DNA from: Batkoa obscura
Lineage: Eukaryota; Entomophthoromycota; Entomophthoromycetes; Entomophthorales; Batkoaceae
Assembly (NCBI GenBank): GCA_030770535.1
Contig: JASVEC010000013.1
Location: 1,116,001 to 1,180,000, forward strand
DNA length: 64,000 bases
Direction: 5' to 3'
Shown here: positions 9,432-19,910 of the stretch, in pieces
Layout of the letters: each line of letters opens with the position of its first letter
Numbering within the stretch: the first letter of the stretch is position 1
Position numbers and translations under genes: made by a program
Notes under the pieces: model-generated
What the model was told of the DNA's origin: nothing
What the model saw: the letters and a program-made list of their open reading frames with translations, nothing else
The model's database searches: none

Positions 9432-11384
9432 TTATTGAAACATAAAATAATTTGGGAATAGATTCATATTGTCAGGCTCTGAATTAGGTGGATTGGTACT
9501 ATTAAAAGTATTGCTGTTACCTTCCATTGGAGGGTAATAGTTATTATTATTTAAAATGGGCACAAATACTTGGTTGAATGGGAGATTTAATAATCCAGGA
9601 TCCATACCTGGATAATAATTTTCTCCAATCATATCTAAAACGTTACCTCCATTGTTCATTCCTATAACATTGTTTTGATTAATTATGGGGAGGTTGCTCT
9701 GGTTTACATCTGATTGCAACAATGGATTTGTAAACTGGGTTTTATCTAGATCTCTAGTTATAGGCGTACTCGGTGTGTTATGTCGAGCGCTTTGTTTTTG
9801 AAACACTTTTTCCTTTGTATTTATAATTTGCTCTGAAATTGGGCTTTCCTGCTTTAACTCGCCTTCGCTATCGTTTGATGAGTCTAAATCTTCGGTACTC
9901 TTTCTAGATTTGGGATTCATAGAAGAACCTTTAGACATATGAAATGGACTAGGGTTTCGAACCCTCTTTTTAATCACATTAGAGTAAAGGTGAGGAGGCC
10001 TTGGACGGTTATTCATCTTTTTAAATAACCCACACGGATTGCAAACTGGCTCACCACTATCGATATCCCGACGCCATAAAGCTGCTTTCTTAGTTTTACA
10101 ATGGGAGCATACTAAGGCCCTTGGTTTGTATGCTGGCTTCTTAGAATCTTTGGCTTTCTTTAAATCTATTGGGCGATGCTTCTGATGGAGTTTATAATAC
10201 AGGCCACAGGCATTGCACAACCTTTGATTATCTGGAGTTCGCCTCCACAAAGGTGTGCTGGTAGCGTGACAATTAAAACAACAACGATCTTTTTCACCTT
10301 CTGATCCAGAAAAGATTTCTGTTTCTGCAACTTTAGATTTGTTGGTAGGTTCTGGACGTTGCTGTGCTTTTCGCTTCTCCTTCTTATTCTCTTTTTTGGC
10401 CATTAAACTACTGGTGGGTTTCTTTTCTTTAGTAGCTGATTTTTTCGGTGTAGTATCACTTAAAGCAGTCTTGGATTCGTCATTATTATTAGTATTTGAA
10501 TCATTTTGTACTTTGTTCACTACATTTTGATCTATTTCATTTAAAGGCAGAGACATATTATCCAAGTTAAACATTGAATTAATGTCTTGACTAGGGTTAG
10601 TGCAGTTACTTGAATTAAAAGGTTGTGGATTAAATGAAGAAGGATTTGGCAACTGATTCAAACTTTGAAGTAATAAAGAATTCATTAAAATCTGTTGATT
10701 ATTGTAATCTGGAGCAAACATTGTCGATAAATTGTTTACTGAATTTAATAAATTATTATTTAAACTGTTTTGTGAGATTGCTGATAACGCCTGTTGAAGT
10801 AATTGTTGATTATTTGTAAAGTTGAAGCTCATGGTGTTATTATTCATGTTCATACTTGATTGAGTAGGCATAAAAGAAGTGGAAATTTGTTCTTCACCAA
10901 AGGTATTTCTTGTATTAACCAGAGGTTGTTTTGAAATAGCTGAATTTATGCTTTGGTGTGTTACTAAATCATTTTTAATTGGGTTAATAATTGAATCTAC
11001 TGTAGGTGAATGCTGATACTCATTCATATTAATATTTAAAGGGAGAGGTCGGATATCATTTGAGTCATTAGTATTAAGTCTTTGGATTTTATTTTTATAC
11101 ATTGGTGCTTTGATTTTAATTTTACTGTTCTCTAAATTCTTAGTAGCATTGAATGATATAACTTGAAATTTTTTAATGCCATCATGCTTATATTGTTGAG
11201 TTGACATTACTTTATTTCTAATATGAAACAACCGAAGTGAAGCATTCTCTAATCGATAACTACAATCCAACTCATCTTTAACTTGATGAAAAAGTTGACT
11301 AAAATGACATAATTCTAACGAGTCTAAACCACTACTAAAGATAGCAAAAGATTTCTGGTATTTAACTTTCAAAACAGGTGCCAT
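9432..11384 (-). CDS. Two-finger GATA transcription factor, AreA/Gln3-like
   Basis: An intronless 650-codon gene starting at ATG 11384. Residues ~25-60 ([12 protein letters not shown] ... [11 protein letters not shown]) match the short N-terminal motif of fungal nitrogen regulators (DUF1752 type in AreA/Gln3). Two GATA zinc fingers follow: C369-x2-C372-x17-C390-x2-C393, containing TPLWRRTPD and [10 protein letters not shown], and C426-x2-C429-x18-C448-x2-C451. Fingers bind GATA sites in DNA; this group usually controls nitrogen catabolite genes. The 32-residue linker has no cysteines, which argues against the siderophore repressor type (SreA/Urbs1) that also has two fingers. Long Asn/Gln-rich stretches flank the fingers. 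The second finger, with an 18-residue loop and CNPCG instead of CNACG, is unusual. A cluster of GATA sites lies upstream. Confidence 0.9.
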   Translation of the reverse strand: MAPVLKVKYQKSFAIFSSGLDSLELCHFSQLFHQVKDELDCSYRLENASLRLFHIRNKVMSTQQYKHDGIKKFQVISFNATKNLENSKIKIKAPMYKNKIQRLNTNDSNDIRPLPLNINMNEYQHSPTVDSIINPIKNDLVTHQSINSAISKQPLVNTRNTFGEEQISTSFMPTQSSMNMNNNTMSFNFTNNQQLLQQALSAISQNSLNNNLLNSVNNLSTMFAPDYNNQQILMNSLLLQSLNQLPNPSSFNPQPFNSSNCTNPSQDINSMFNLDNMSLPLNEIDQNVVNKVQNDSNTNNNDESKTALSDTTPKKSATKEKKPTSSLMAKKENKKEKRKAQQRPEPTNKSKVAETEIFSGSEGEKDRCCFNCHATSTPLWRRTPDNQRLCNACGLYYKLHQKHRPIDLKKAKDSKKPAYKPRALVCSHCKTKKAALWRRDIDSGEPVCNPCGLFKKMNNRPRPPHLYSNVIKKRVRNPSPFHMSKGSSMNPKSRKSTEDLDSSNDSEGELKQESPISEQIINTKEKVFQKQSARHNTPSTPITRDLDKTQFTNPLLQSDVNQSNLPIINQNNVIGMNNGGNVLDMIGENYYPGMDPGLLNLPFNQVFVPILNNNNYYPPMEGNSNTFNSTNPPNSEPDNMNLFPNYFMFQ

Positions 11385-11598
11385 AAATTAAGCTTTATCT
11401 ATAGTATAGGTACTAGAATGAAGTAAAAAAGATTTTAAAGTTAAGCAAGTAACTTTCTTCAAAATAGAAACTTTGACAAATTTCATCACGGGTATAGCCA
11501 ATCATATCATATTAATTTTGCTTGAAGTTTTGTTTACCAACCAAAGGTAAAAAATTAAAATAACTAATCCAATATAAATGTTAGAAATTTATTCACAA

Positions 11599-11925
11599 TT
11601 ATCTGATGCTATGGATAAAATTATCTGATGATTTTATATTCAATCCTATCAGATGGTTTAAGCCATGAAATTATCTGATTAGTTTGAGTTTCTAAATTAA
11701 GACTCGACTATTGGCAGTATTCTTTACTAATCGTAATTAAAGTTGTTTATCTAATTAAAATGCTTAAATGTTTTATCTTCATCTTTTATTGATTGATATC
11801 AATCTGATAATTAATCTTATAAAATTAATTTTGATTTATTTCATCTGAGTCATATAAAACAATGATTGGATTATTATTTAAGTTTATCAAAAGCAATTTT
11901 TTGGCCTAGATAATTTATAAGATAA
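11599..11925. promoter_or_regulatory. Cluster of ten GATA-factor sites upstream of the GATA gene
   Basis: HGATAR sites on either strand begin at 11599, 11621, 11646, 11671, 11747, 11773, 11805, 11884, 11908 and 11920. Six read TTATCT or its relatives on the plus strand, and several are extended to TTATCTGAT. The cluster lies ~215-540 bp upstream of the minus-strand GATA start codon at 11384. Several fungal GATA genes are known to be auto- or cross-regulated through such sites. Confidence 0.6.
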
Positions 11926-13746
11926 CAGCTATTAGCTAAAAACTATGGTTAGATCCTTTTATCCGATTGTAACATTAGCGATACAAGCAGTCTAAGACAC
12001 TGGTTATCATATTTTACTATTTTAATTAAATAAGGTTCGGCAGTAAAACAAACAATTATAAATAATTGATTTTTGATTTTGATTATATAATGAAAACAAG
12101 CGAACCTTAATTGACTGTATAAAAGAGAATTTATCCTTAATGCAACAAGATTACTCATGCTATTCAGTTTCAAAAAATCATAGGATATTTTTGTATTTCT
12201 TTAGCATGCTTCTATATTTCTGCTTTAGCTTCATACAATTAAGTTCATTTAAGTGATTATTAACTTTCTGATTAACTGATTGAAAAATTAGAACTGAATA
12301 AGAATAAAACAGAACAAAATAATACCTATTTTAACTATTCTAAAAGAAATCTGATAATCCAATTCCAAGGCAATAATAAAATTTTATAAATACCCATGTA
12401 CAAGTTATTTATTTTATTATCGCCTTTAATGAAATACAAATTATTCAAATGAATGTCTTTTTTAATTAACCCTATACTATATAATCCGTGACCTAAAAGT
12501 CTATATTAGATTTATAAAGCATTCATCAATTTATATTGAGTAATCGGGATTAGATTAGCTACTCTAATCTATAAATCAGCCCACTGTTGTTTATACCATA
12601 AAGCAATAAAAAGAAAATAAAGCCAATATACTTAATAAAAAAATCAAAGGAGGGCGCTGCATTTTACAATAGTTCGGATTATTTGGGATAAATATAAAAT
12701 ACCTTTTAAAAGAATTGAATATTTCTTACAATATATGGATTATGGCATATATATGTTTTACTAAAAATATACGAATGCTTCTTTGAATAACCCTTTGTTT
12801 AGTTTTTAAAAGAATATTCTTAAAAAACAACGCTGCTACTTAAATGATGTAAGTAAATCTGATAAAACATATTGCAATCGAAACACTCTTGATTTACAAT
12901 CAAATGAAATCATTTAATCTCTGATTCTATAGATAGAAAGCGCTATAAAGTAGGATAAAACAATCGATTGTACGGGAACGTTATTTTTTGTTAATTATTT
13001 TGTCCACTTTCAACATAGATAAAAACTCAAAAAAACACCCAAACTCTTAAACGGTCGAGAAGTATAATTAAACAGGGCAGTTTTTTAAAAACCTTTTGAT
13101 CAAGAACTTTTTATGGCATAAAGGGTTAATAATAAATCTATATAACATGAAAAATAAAAATCTTGATAAAATATAACTTTCGATGTTCCTGGATGATATC
13201 TACTATAGCATTTCAAGTCAAGAACTCTTTAAAAACTTGCTCTCAAAAGTTAATTTTAGCTGCTTTTTTGGTTGTAGCTCATTTTATCGAAAAATTGCTA
13301 CATGAAGTCACCCTATTTAATGATGCATCCATACACAAAACTAAACAACATACACACGTAATTATTGAATCGAAAATTAAAGAATGCTTAGTTTAAAAGC
13401 TAAATTTGTACTATGTAAGCTTATACTTTATCATATTAAATGTTAAATAGCGAATGATTAAGCTTATAGTTGTGTACTCCCTATTAATTTATTCCTAATT
13501 GTTGCTGCCATACAAGTTAACCAATACAACTGTATATAAGACGTATGAGTTTTATATCTTAACCGCATTAATAAAGTTTATGACACTAAATCCAAACAAC
13601 ATTTCATGGCTAAATTGAATAAGAAATAAGAGGGATAATTAATTAATAGAGTATTGTCACAAACTCATTGAAATAGTGAACTCTTTTAATTTGATGAATA
13701 TACAATCAGACAAATTTTAATTTTAATTGAAACTTTACCTTGTAAT
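11926..13746. other. Intergenic, no gene seen
   Basis: 1.8 kb of A+T-rich DNA. Short open frames near 11949-12173 and 13163-13396 lack conserved features and I do not regard them as genes. Together with the flanking stretches this is an unusually long promoter-side gap for the GATA gene. Confidence 0.45.
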
Positions 13747-13842
13747 GAGGATACTTTTTTTGATTTCATCACTTTTTCTATTTTTAAGTGCCATTTGAGC
13801 AGAAACATCATTAGTAAAATTCTTAAACATAAAAATACATCC
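13747..13842 (+). mobile_element. GGGGRTG MITE, diverged copy
   Basis: Opens GAGGATAC and closes ACATCC, with the internal CATCACTTTTTC and CCATTTGAG blocks of the family. The flanking 4-mers no longer match, consistent with an older insertion. Confidence 0.75.
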
Positions 13843-14606
13843 ACATATGTATATTTATAAAGCATGGGCTTATTTTATGTTTATATTAATCTTAGAAAAG
13901 TATGTATATTCCTTTTTCTGTTATGTCTTTTGTAATAGATATTGTACTTTGTATCCATAATAAACATAGCCCAATCTAGTGCAAACTATTTTATACTTTA
14001 ACACCTAAACCATATTTTATTCAGTAATGTTAACAAAAAAGAAAATTTAGTTCTCAATTCCGTCACCAAATATATTAATGTTCTTAAATTAATATTGCAG
14101 TATGAAAACTATTCCATATTATTCTTTTATTAAGCTTATTGGCGTGTGTAAATAACTCAAAACAATCCTTTTATTAGTACCATTTAATATTAGAGTCTTT
14201 TCAAATAATCGTGCCTAAGGTGGTGTTTATTAAATTAAAATATCATTCAAGACCTGCTCAAAAGTAGACCGAATTATTACTGATAACTAGGCTAATATTT
14301 ATTGATAGTTTTAATATTAATGTTTTTATGTAATTGAAATAAAGTGACTTCTGGGGGGGCCTTGGGCCAAAATAGTTTGTTTACTCAAGATCGGAAATAA
14401 TTTTAAATTGCATTAATAAATTCAATTGATGAATGGTAAATAAAGAACTACTGGGTAATACATAAACCAATCATTGATCCTGCACCAGGAAATGCAATCA
14501 ATTTGTAACTATCATATAAACGCTTATTAACAAAAAATATGAAAGAGTCTATTTGTTTTAGATAAAATAGGTTTTTATAGAAGTTTTTATTTATTAGACA
14601 AAAAAA
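13843..14606. other. Intergenic, no gene seen
   Basis: A+T-rich downstream region of the 7TM receptor gene; nothing recognisable. Confidence 0.4.
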
Positions 14607-15488
14607 TTAATCGATATTACATAAAGTTTTGAGTTGAGTGAAGATAAGAGGATGATTGAACAAGACAAATAAAGAATTTGATAGGGAAGCTGTAACAATT
14701 AAAAGGACTTTGAGGTAACCTAAAGCTATAGCTGAAGAATAAGCGGCTGGTTCATTAGCTGTATAATAACCATCTATGATAAATATAATGGCTGCAGGGA
14801 ATACGGTTATAGTATGGATAAAAATAATACTCCAAAGTCTAAATGAGGTATTGGTTTGATTGAATAAAGTAGCTCTTTTGTTAAGCTGAGAATCAAACGT
14901 TGCAAAATGATTAAAATCCCTACTTCCTCTAGTGATATACAAAATTTTAATGTAACAATAATTAATTAACATAGCACCAATAATTAAACAGAAAGGTAAG
15001 CAATAAAAGGCAAAAGTTGATAGACCAGAAATATTAGGATAAGCATGAGCTAAAAATCCATAAGGAGATAGTCTAAGTTCCGTTTTTACCGCAAGGGTGA
15101 TATAAGAAGAAGTATAAATCAAAAAGCAAGTGATGGGGATTAATATTAAATATTTTGGATGTTTTATATTTAAAGTGATAGTTAATCTTACAATAGCTAA
15201 TGAAGAAGATAATATAGTAGTTAGGAAAGGCCAAATCATCTCTAATGTTCCGAGGATTTGCACCGCTATTAAATTATTATCTGGATCATCTTTGTTGACT
15301 AAATACATTATTAAATAAATAATAAGCACAAGTAGTGGCAGCATATCAGCTATACATAACAATATAATGTAGATAATATCTCGACTTCGATTTTTAATTC
15401 TAGTAACTAAATACAAAATTAAGACCCCACTTAATCCCAGTAGTATAGCAAAAACACTAGCTATAATTTTATCGACTTTAATATACAT
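14607..15488 (-). CDS. Seven-transmembrane receptor, rhodopsin-like (class A type)
   Basis: An intronless 293-codon frame from ATG 15488. Seven hydrophobic segments are visible at about residues 5-26, 36-61, 78-100, 112-133, 155-178, 216-240 and 252-275. TM2 carries LCIADM, which resembles the (L)xxAD core around the conserved Asp of class A receptors. The TM3 end reads SLAIVRLTITL, where animal receptors have DRY. TM7 ends SNSLFVLFNHPLI, loosely like the NPxxY region. A short amino end and a C-terminal tail of ~20 residues complete it. Class A-like receptors are rare in Dikarya but reported in numbers in some entomophthoralean fungi. The ligand and G-protein coupling cannot be read from sequence. 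It could instead be another 7TM family. Confidence 0.65.
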   Translation of the reverse strand: MYIKVDKIIASVFAILLGLSGVLILYLVTRIKNRSRDIIYIILLCIADMLPLLVLIIYLIMYLVNKDDPDNNLIAVQILGTLEMIWPFLTTILSSSLAIVRLTITLNIKHPKYLILIPITCFLIYTSSYITLAVKTELRLSPYGFLAHAYPNISGLSTFAFYCLPFCLIIGAMLINYCYIKILYITRGSRDFNHFATFDSQLNKRATLFNQTNTSFRLWSIIFIHTITVFPAAIIFIIDGYYTANEPAAYSSAIALGYLKVLLIVTASLSNSLFVLFNHPLIFTQLKTLCNID

Positions 15489-16764
15489 CCTCCAATTCCT
15501 GTTTATCAAGCAATTTAGAAAAGTAAAAAAAACAAAAAAATTGATTGTTGAAAAGTTTAGTTATAGTATGCGTATTTAATTTATCATACCATGTTCCTTT
15601 TTTGCTTTACTAAATCCTAGTAACATTAAATAAATTATTTGTTCTTTCTTTATTTGTAGAATAACTTGAATTTCCGCTTATTTTAGTAATTGTAGTTAAT
15701 AGCTGTTTTATAGCTTGTTCTTACTAATGTAAAAGTTTAGTTGATTTTATAAAAGAGTTTAAATAAAAAATGTGTTTATTTAAAACAGAATTGATACTTA
15801 TATTTATATTGGTTTATAAGTATAACTTGATTACCAAATATACGTAAATTGGATATATCACTTTACATTGACTTAATACGGTCACCAAAATTGATCGTTT
15901 AATTATATTATTCTTAGAATTACTAAAAGTTAATTTATTGAGTTAATTTATTATTACTTTATTTATATTTTAAGAATATTTAAACTTAATAAAATTGGAT
16001 CGACTATTGTGATACTATGTCAAAAATATAGCAAATTTGGTCTTCAAAAAACGTTAAAGTTAAAATCCTTTATAATTGTTTTATGTTTTTTTTGTTTTTT
16101 TTGTTTTTATTACAGAAAAGCTTTTGTAAATAAACCTGATTAAGCATTAATGTATAATATTTTGACTACAATTCTTAAATTAATGTTCCTTTTAAATTAT
16201 ATAGACATTTGAATCTAACTTACGTTTATAACAAATTCTTGAAGCAATAAGTATTATCAAGTTACTATACCAAGTATTTGACTGATTTTATGTAATTCAT
16301 AACAAAGTTGAATAATATTATAAAAGTATCATCCCCCATCTTTTCAATTCCGATAACAATAACCATGTCTCGCCAATAACTACATGTGTGACTTTACCAA
16401 GTACGATATCCAATCAAACTTTGAAGGTGTAAGTAATTGAATATTTAAAGAGAGTCTAAATAACAATGATATAACTATTTAGATTAAAAGTACTTGCCAA
16501 AAATTCAAATTGGCCAATGAAAACGCCTAAAATTTGGATAATTATTATTAATTAGTTTTTTTCTAAAATTTTTAAAATATAAATCTTATATAAATTTTTT
16601 ATTTTTACAAAAATATAATTTCAAAATAAAAGACATTCTATTTTATTTACATTTAATTTGTTTTAACAATATTTTTGTTAAATTATACATTTTATAAAAA
16701 AATATATAATGATTTGATAAAAATCTAAAATTTTAATTTTAATTTTTTTTTAAAAACATTATAT
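15489..16764. other. Intergenic, no gene seen
   Basis: Very A+T-rich upstream region of the receptor gene. A slightly less A+T-rich patch at ~16330-16430 is open for about 30 codons but shows nothing recognisable. Confidence 0.4.
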
Positions 16765-16862
16765 AGGGATGTATTTTTTTGTTTAAGAGTTTTACTAACA
16801 ATCTTTCCGCTGAAACAACGCTTAAAAAATGGAAAAAATAATGATGCCAAAAAAACACCCCC
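16765..16862 (-). mobile_element. GGGGRTG MITE with ATAT target duplication
   Basis: Complete copy in reverse orientation (AGGGATGTATTTTTTTG ... ACACCCCC) flanked by ATAT at 16761-16764 and 16863-16866. Confidence 0.9.
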
Positions 16863-17364
16863 ATATATAAATTTAAAACTTACTAAATTTAACTAAATTC
16901 ACTATATAAATTATAATTAATTTAGTTGTAAAAGCACAACCGTTTTTATGTATAATTTATTATAAAGCTGATAAAGCAATATTTTATAGTTTTAATTATT
17001 ATAGACAAATTTTAACATTTTTTAAAAAAAGTAATTAAGTAATAATAAATATTATTAAGCTATTTATTATTAATTATGTATTAATGCATAAGTAAAGTAA
17101 TTTACATATTTAAGAAAAAACATTTTAACTATTTAATAAAATGCTTAAAAATAAAAAAGTATTATTATAATTAGCTTTATTTTTTAAATTTCACTTTCTC
17201 AAAAAAAAATACTAGGAATGTTCTGGATTTTTTATATTTTGCCATTAGGAATGCTTTTAGTATCTAAATTATTTTGTAAAAATGACAATAAATTGTTTAA
17301 ACCATTATTTTTCTTAAAATTACAAATATATATATTATTTACAATTTTAGAAGTTAATTGGTTA

Positions 17365-17437
17365 GCCTGATTAGCTCAGTCGGTAGAGCATGAGACTTTT
17401 AATCTCAGGGTCATGGGTTCGAGCCCCATATTAGGCT
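17365..17437 (+). tRNA. tRNA-Lys (TTT anticodon)
   Basis: A 73-nt cloverleaf without intron: acceptor GCCTGAT paired with ATTAGGC (one G-T pair), D-arm TAGCTCAGTCGGTAGAGC (A box), anticodon stem-loop GAGACTTTTAATCTC giving TTT, and T-arm ATGGGTTCGAGCCCCAT (B box). Discriminator T. A T-rich stretch follows that can stop RNA polymerase III. Confidence 0.97.
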
Positions 17438-17509
17438 TCTTTCTCAAGTTTTGACTTATATTTTTAATTTTTTAAACTATCAATTATTAATAACTAATTA
17501 AGTTTTATA

Positions 17510-17675
17510 AAATTCTTAAACACAAAAATATATCCCCATATATATGGAACTTTGGATTGATTGTATCACATGAACCACGGTCAAATTGAATACAAGGCTA
17601 CAACTAGTTTTGTAAACAAGTTAAGTGATTATTATGTGATAATCAATCATAGAGCTGATGAAGCAATATTTCACA
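17510..17675. repeat. MITE end plus gypsy LTR fragment
   Basis: 17510-17537 is the right end of a plus-orientation MITE (AATTCTTAAACACAAAAA ... ATCCCC). From about 17600 to 17675 the sequence matches, in reverse complement, the first ~75 bp of the gypsy LTR, ending ATATTTCACA. The rest of this LTR copy is missing. Confidence 0.7.
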
Positions 17676-17835
17676 GTGTTTTGTATTTTTTTATTAAATA
17701 TTTAATAGATATAGAATATACAATTATATAATCATTTGGTCATATTTTTTATTAAAAACAAAATACAAGCTTTTATAACTAAACTTCGAAATAGAATTTC
17801 TAAAAATCTTAATATAATAGGGAGAAGCACATTAC
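17676..17835 (+). mobile_element. Fragment of the DDE transposon covering the start of its transposase gene
   Basis: The 3' half matches the region around the transposase start at 44668 (CTTTTATAACTAAACTTCG), and the 5' half resembles the leader before it. The match breaks off at 17835, where a solo LTR begins. Confidence 0.75.
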
Positions 17836-18299
17836 TGTGAAAGTTGGTACTCAGTAGTAGGGGTTAAAAGCAGTTCTTGCTTGATTAAGTTGCCTTGAGT
17901 CGAACGGTCTTAGTTTATGTAACCAAGATAGACTTAAATGAATAAGAATAATACGTAATAAGCTACGAACTATGTAAAACAAATAGAATAGAAGATACTA
18001 CTGTAAAATCTACGTAAGATATTGTCAGAAAGACTTAGTGGCTTTATTAATGATACGTTATCAGGGAGTAATTCAATTAAAAAGCATCGAGTTAGTATGT
18101 TGAAGAATCTCTTTTATACACCAATAAGTATGGATATTAAAACGAGAGGATAATATTCTTTGCAATATGAAGTTAGAAATTCTCGCAGCAAATCAAAATA
18201 AGGGACTCTGACTTGATTGTGTTTGAACTTAAGAACACAACAACTTAAGTGATTGTTGTGCTATAATCGATCCGAGAGCTAATAAAACAATATTTTACA
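17836..18299 (-). repeat. Solo LTR of the Ty3/gypsy family, inside a DNA transposon remnant
   Basis: A 464-bp copy in reverse orientation, opening TGTGAAAGTTGG and closing ATATTTTACA on the plus strand. No internal region is present. Its left neighbour is the transposase start region and its right neighbour the 5' terminus of the same DNA transposon family. The flanking 5-mers differ, so the junction was rearranged after insertion. Confidence 0.88.
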
Positions 18300-18372
18300 A
18301 GACTTGCAAATTTAAAAACTTTAAATTTGGACTAATTTCTAGTTAAGTTCTGAAACCAATTCGGACATCCCC
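18300..18372 (-). mobile_element. 5' terminus of the GGGGGTGTCCG DNA transposon
   Basis: Reverse complement of the first ~73 bp of the element, closing CCAATTCGGACATCCCC and followed by ATAT. Together with 17676-17835 it marks a collapsed transposon copy. Confidence 0.8.
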
Positions 18373-18453
18373 ATATGTTTTTTTTTAAATTGCTTAAAAA
18401 TAACAAAAAATAATAATTTAATAATTAAAATTATGAAAATAATTTTAATATAT

Positions 18454-18552
18454 GAGGATGTTTTTTTTGGTTTCATTATTTTTTCCATTTTTTAAGCGTT
18501 GTTTGAGTGGAAAGATTGTTAGTAAAATTCTTAAACAAAAAAATACATCCCC
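18454..18552 (+). mobile_element. GGGGRTG MITE with ATAT target duplication
   Basis: Complete copy (GAGGATGTTTTTTTTGG ... TACATCCCC) with ATAT at 18450-18453 and 18553-18556. Confidence 0.92.
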
Positions 18553-18692
18553 ATATTTTCTTTTAGCTTAGTTTTTATTAATTTGATAATATTTAATTTT
18601 AAAGGCTTATTTGAAATCCAAATTAAAAACTCAAGCAATTAAAATACAAAATTTAGCAAAGTAGTAAAATAATTATATTAGTTATTATATTA

Positions 18693-18790
18693 AGGGTATT
18701 TTTTAGCTTTATCACACTTTTTTTATCTTTTAAATGCTAACTAAATGGAAAATTTATTAGTAAAATTCCTAAATACAAAAATACATTGCC
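18693..18790 (+). mobile_element. GGGGRTG MITE, diverged copy
   Basis: The family's block order is recognisable (GGGTATTTTTTAG, CACTTTTTTTATC, CTAAATGGAAAATTTATTAG, ATACATTGCC), with more substitutions than in neighbouring copies. Confidence 0.65.
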
Positions 18791-19093
18791 ACATATTTAA
18801 ATTATATATTTGTTAAAATAAAATTTATTATACTCTTTTTATTTAAAAATATTTCAAAGCTTAAAATTAATTATTTAAATTAAATCAACCAAAAGTTTAA
18901 TAAATTTATATTAAAGATATTAGATAAAGTTTAAAAAAATTACATTTTTTATAAATATTTAAATAATATAAACTACAAATTTATTTTAGTTTTAAGTTTA
19001 ATTTTAAGTTTAATTTACTCAAAAATAATTATAAAAAAATAAAAAGTTGGAATAAAGCAGATAACAAAGCTTTTTTAATAATTTTTTTTGAAA

Positions 19094-19678
19094 TGTGAAA
19101 TATCGGTTCATTAGCTCTAGGATTGATTATAATATGATAATCAATCCTGAGTTCCTTATATAGATTTGCTGTGAGAATTGCTACCACCTGATCATGAAGG
19201 ACTTATTGCTCACGTTTTAATGTCCATACTTGGCAACTATAATAAGGGATAACTGTTATAATGTTCCTTATATGAGGGTGTTTTTTTTTACTTCATTACT
19301 TTTTCCATCTTTTAAGCGCTATTTGAGTGGAAAAATTGCTAGTAAAATTCTTGAACACAAAAATACATCCCCATATATAGCCACCCAGTTGGAGTATAAA
19401 AGAGATTCTTGTACATACTAACTCGAGGCTTTTTTAATTGAATTACTCCCTGATAACGTATCCTTAATAAAGTCACTAAGTCTTTCTGACGACATCTTAC
19501 ATAGATTTTACAGTAGTATCTTCTATTATATTTGTTTTATATAATTCGTAGCTTATTACGTATTATTCCTATTAAGTTAAGTCTATCTTAGTTACATAAA
19601 CTAAGACCGTTCGACTCAAGGCAAGTCAATTAAGCAAGAGTAGCTTTTAACTCCGACCACTGAGTATCAACTTTCACA
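19094..19678 (+). repeat. Solo LTR of the Ty3/gypsy family carrying a nested MITE
   Basis: Opens TGTGAAATATCGG and closes CAACTTTCACA; flanked by GAAA on both sides, a possible target duplication. The right ~300 bp align well with the LTR at 4010, including the TATAAAAG box; the left part is more diverged. A MITE lies inside it (19274-19372). Confidence 0.88.
19274..19372 (+). mobile_element. GGGGRTG MITE inside an LTR, ATAT target duplication
   Basis: Complete copy (GAGGGTGTTTTTTTTTAC ... ACATCCCC) with ATAT at 19270-19273 and 19373-19376. It postdates the LTR that hosts it. Confidence 0.92.
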
Positions 19679-19910
19679 GAAACAAGTTAAGCACGTGTTT
19701 CTTAAATAGATTATTGATTGAAGTTATGAAAATAAGCTGTTAAATCATTTTTAATCTGTTCAAGTAATTAAAATTAAGTCACGTTTTTTATTTACTTGTA
19801 TAAAATAACTTAAGACAACTACTTTATTGCTTTAAGCAAAAGATATTTTAATGGCAAAAACCAGAAATATCAAAAGGAAAGAATAAATAAAAATCAATCA
19901 AGTATTCCAT

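Noticed and set aside
9432-11384. Siderophore repressor (SreA/Urbs1) identity for the two-finger GATA factor
   Set aside because: The cysteine-rich region between the fingers that marks that group is absent, and the N-terminal motif is of the AreA/Gln3 type.
11949-13396. Short frames in the gap upstream of the GATA gene
   Set aside because: No ATG context, domain or composition distinguishing them from chance in A+T-rich DNA.
16330-16430. Possible exon with open frame of ~30 codons
   Set aside because: No splice partners or conserved residues; only a modest rise in G+C.
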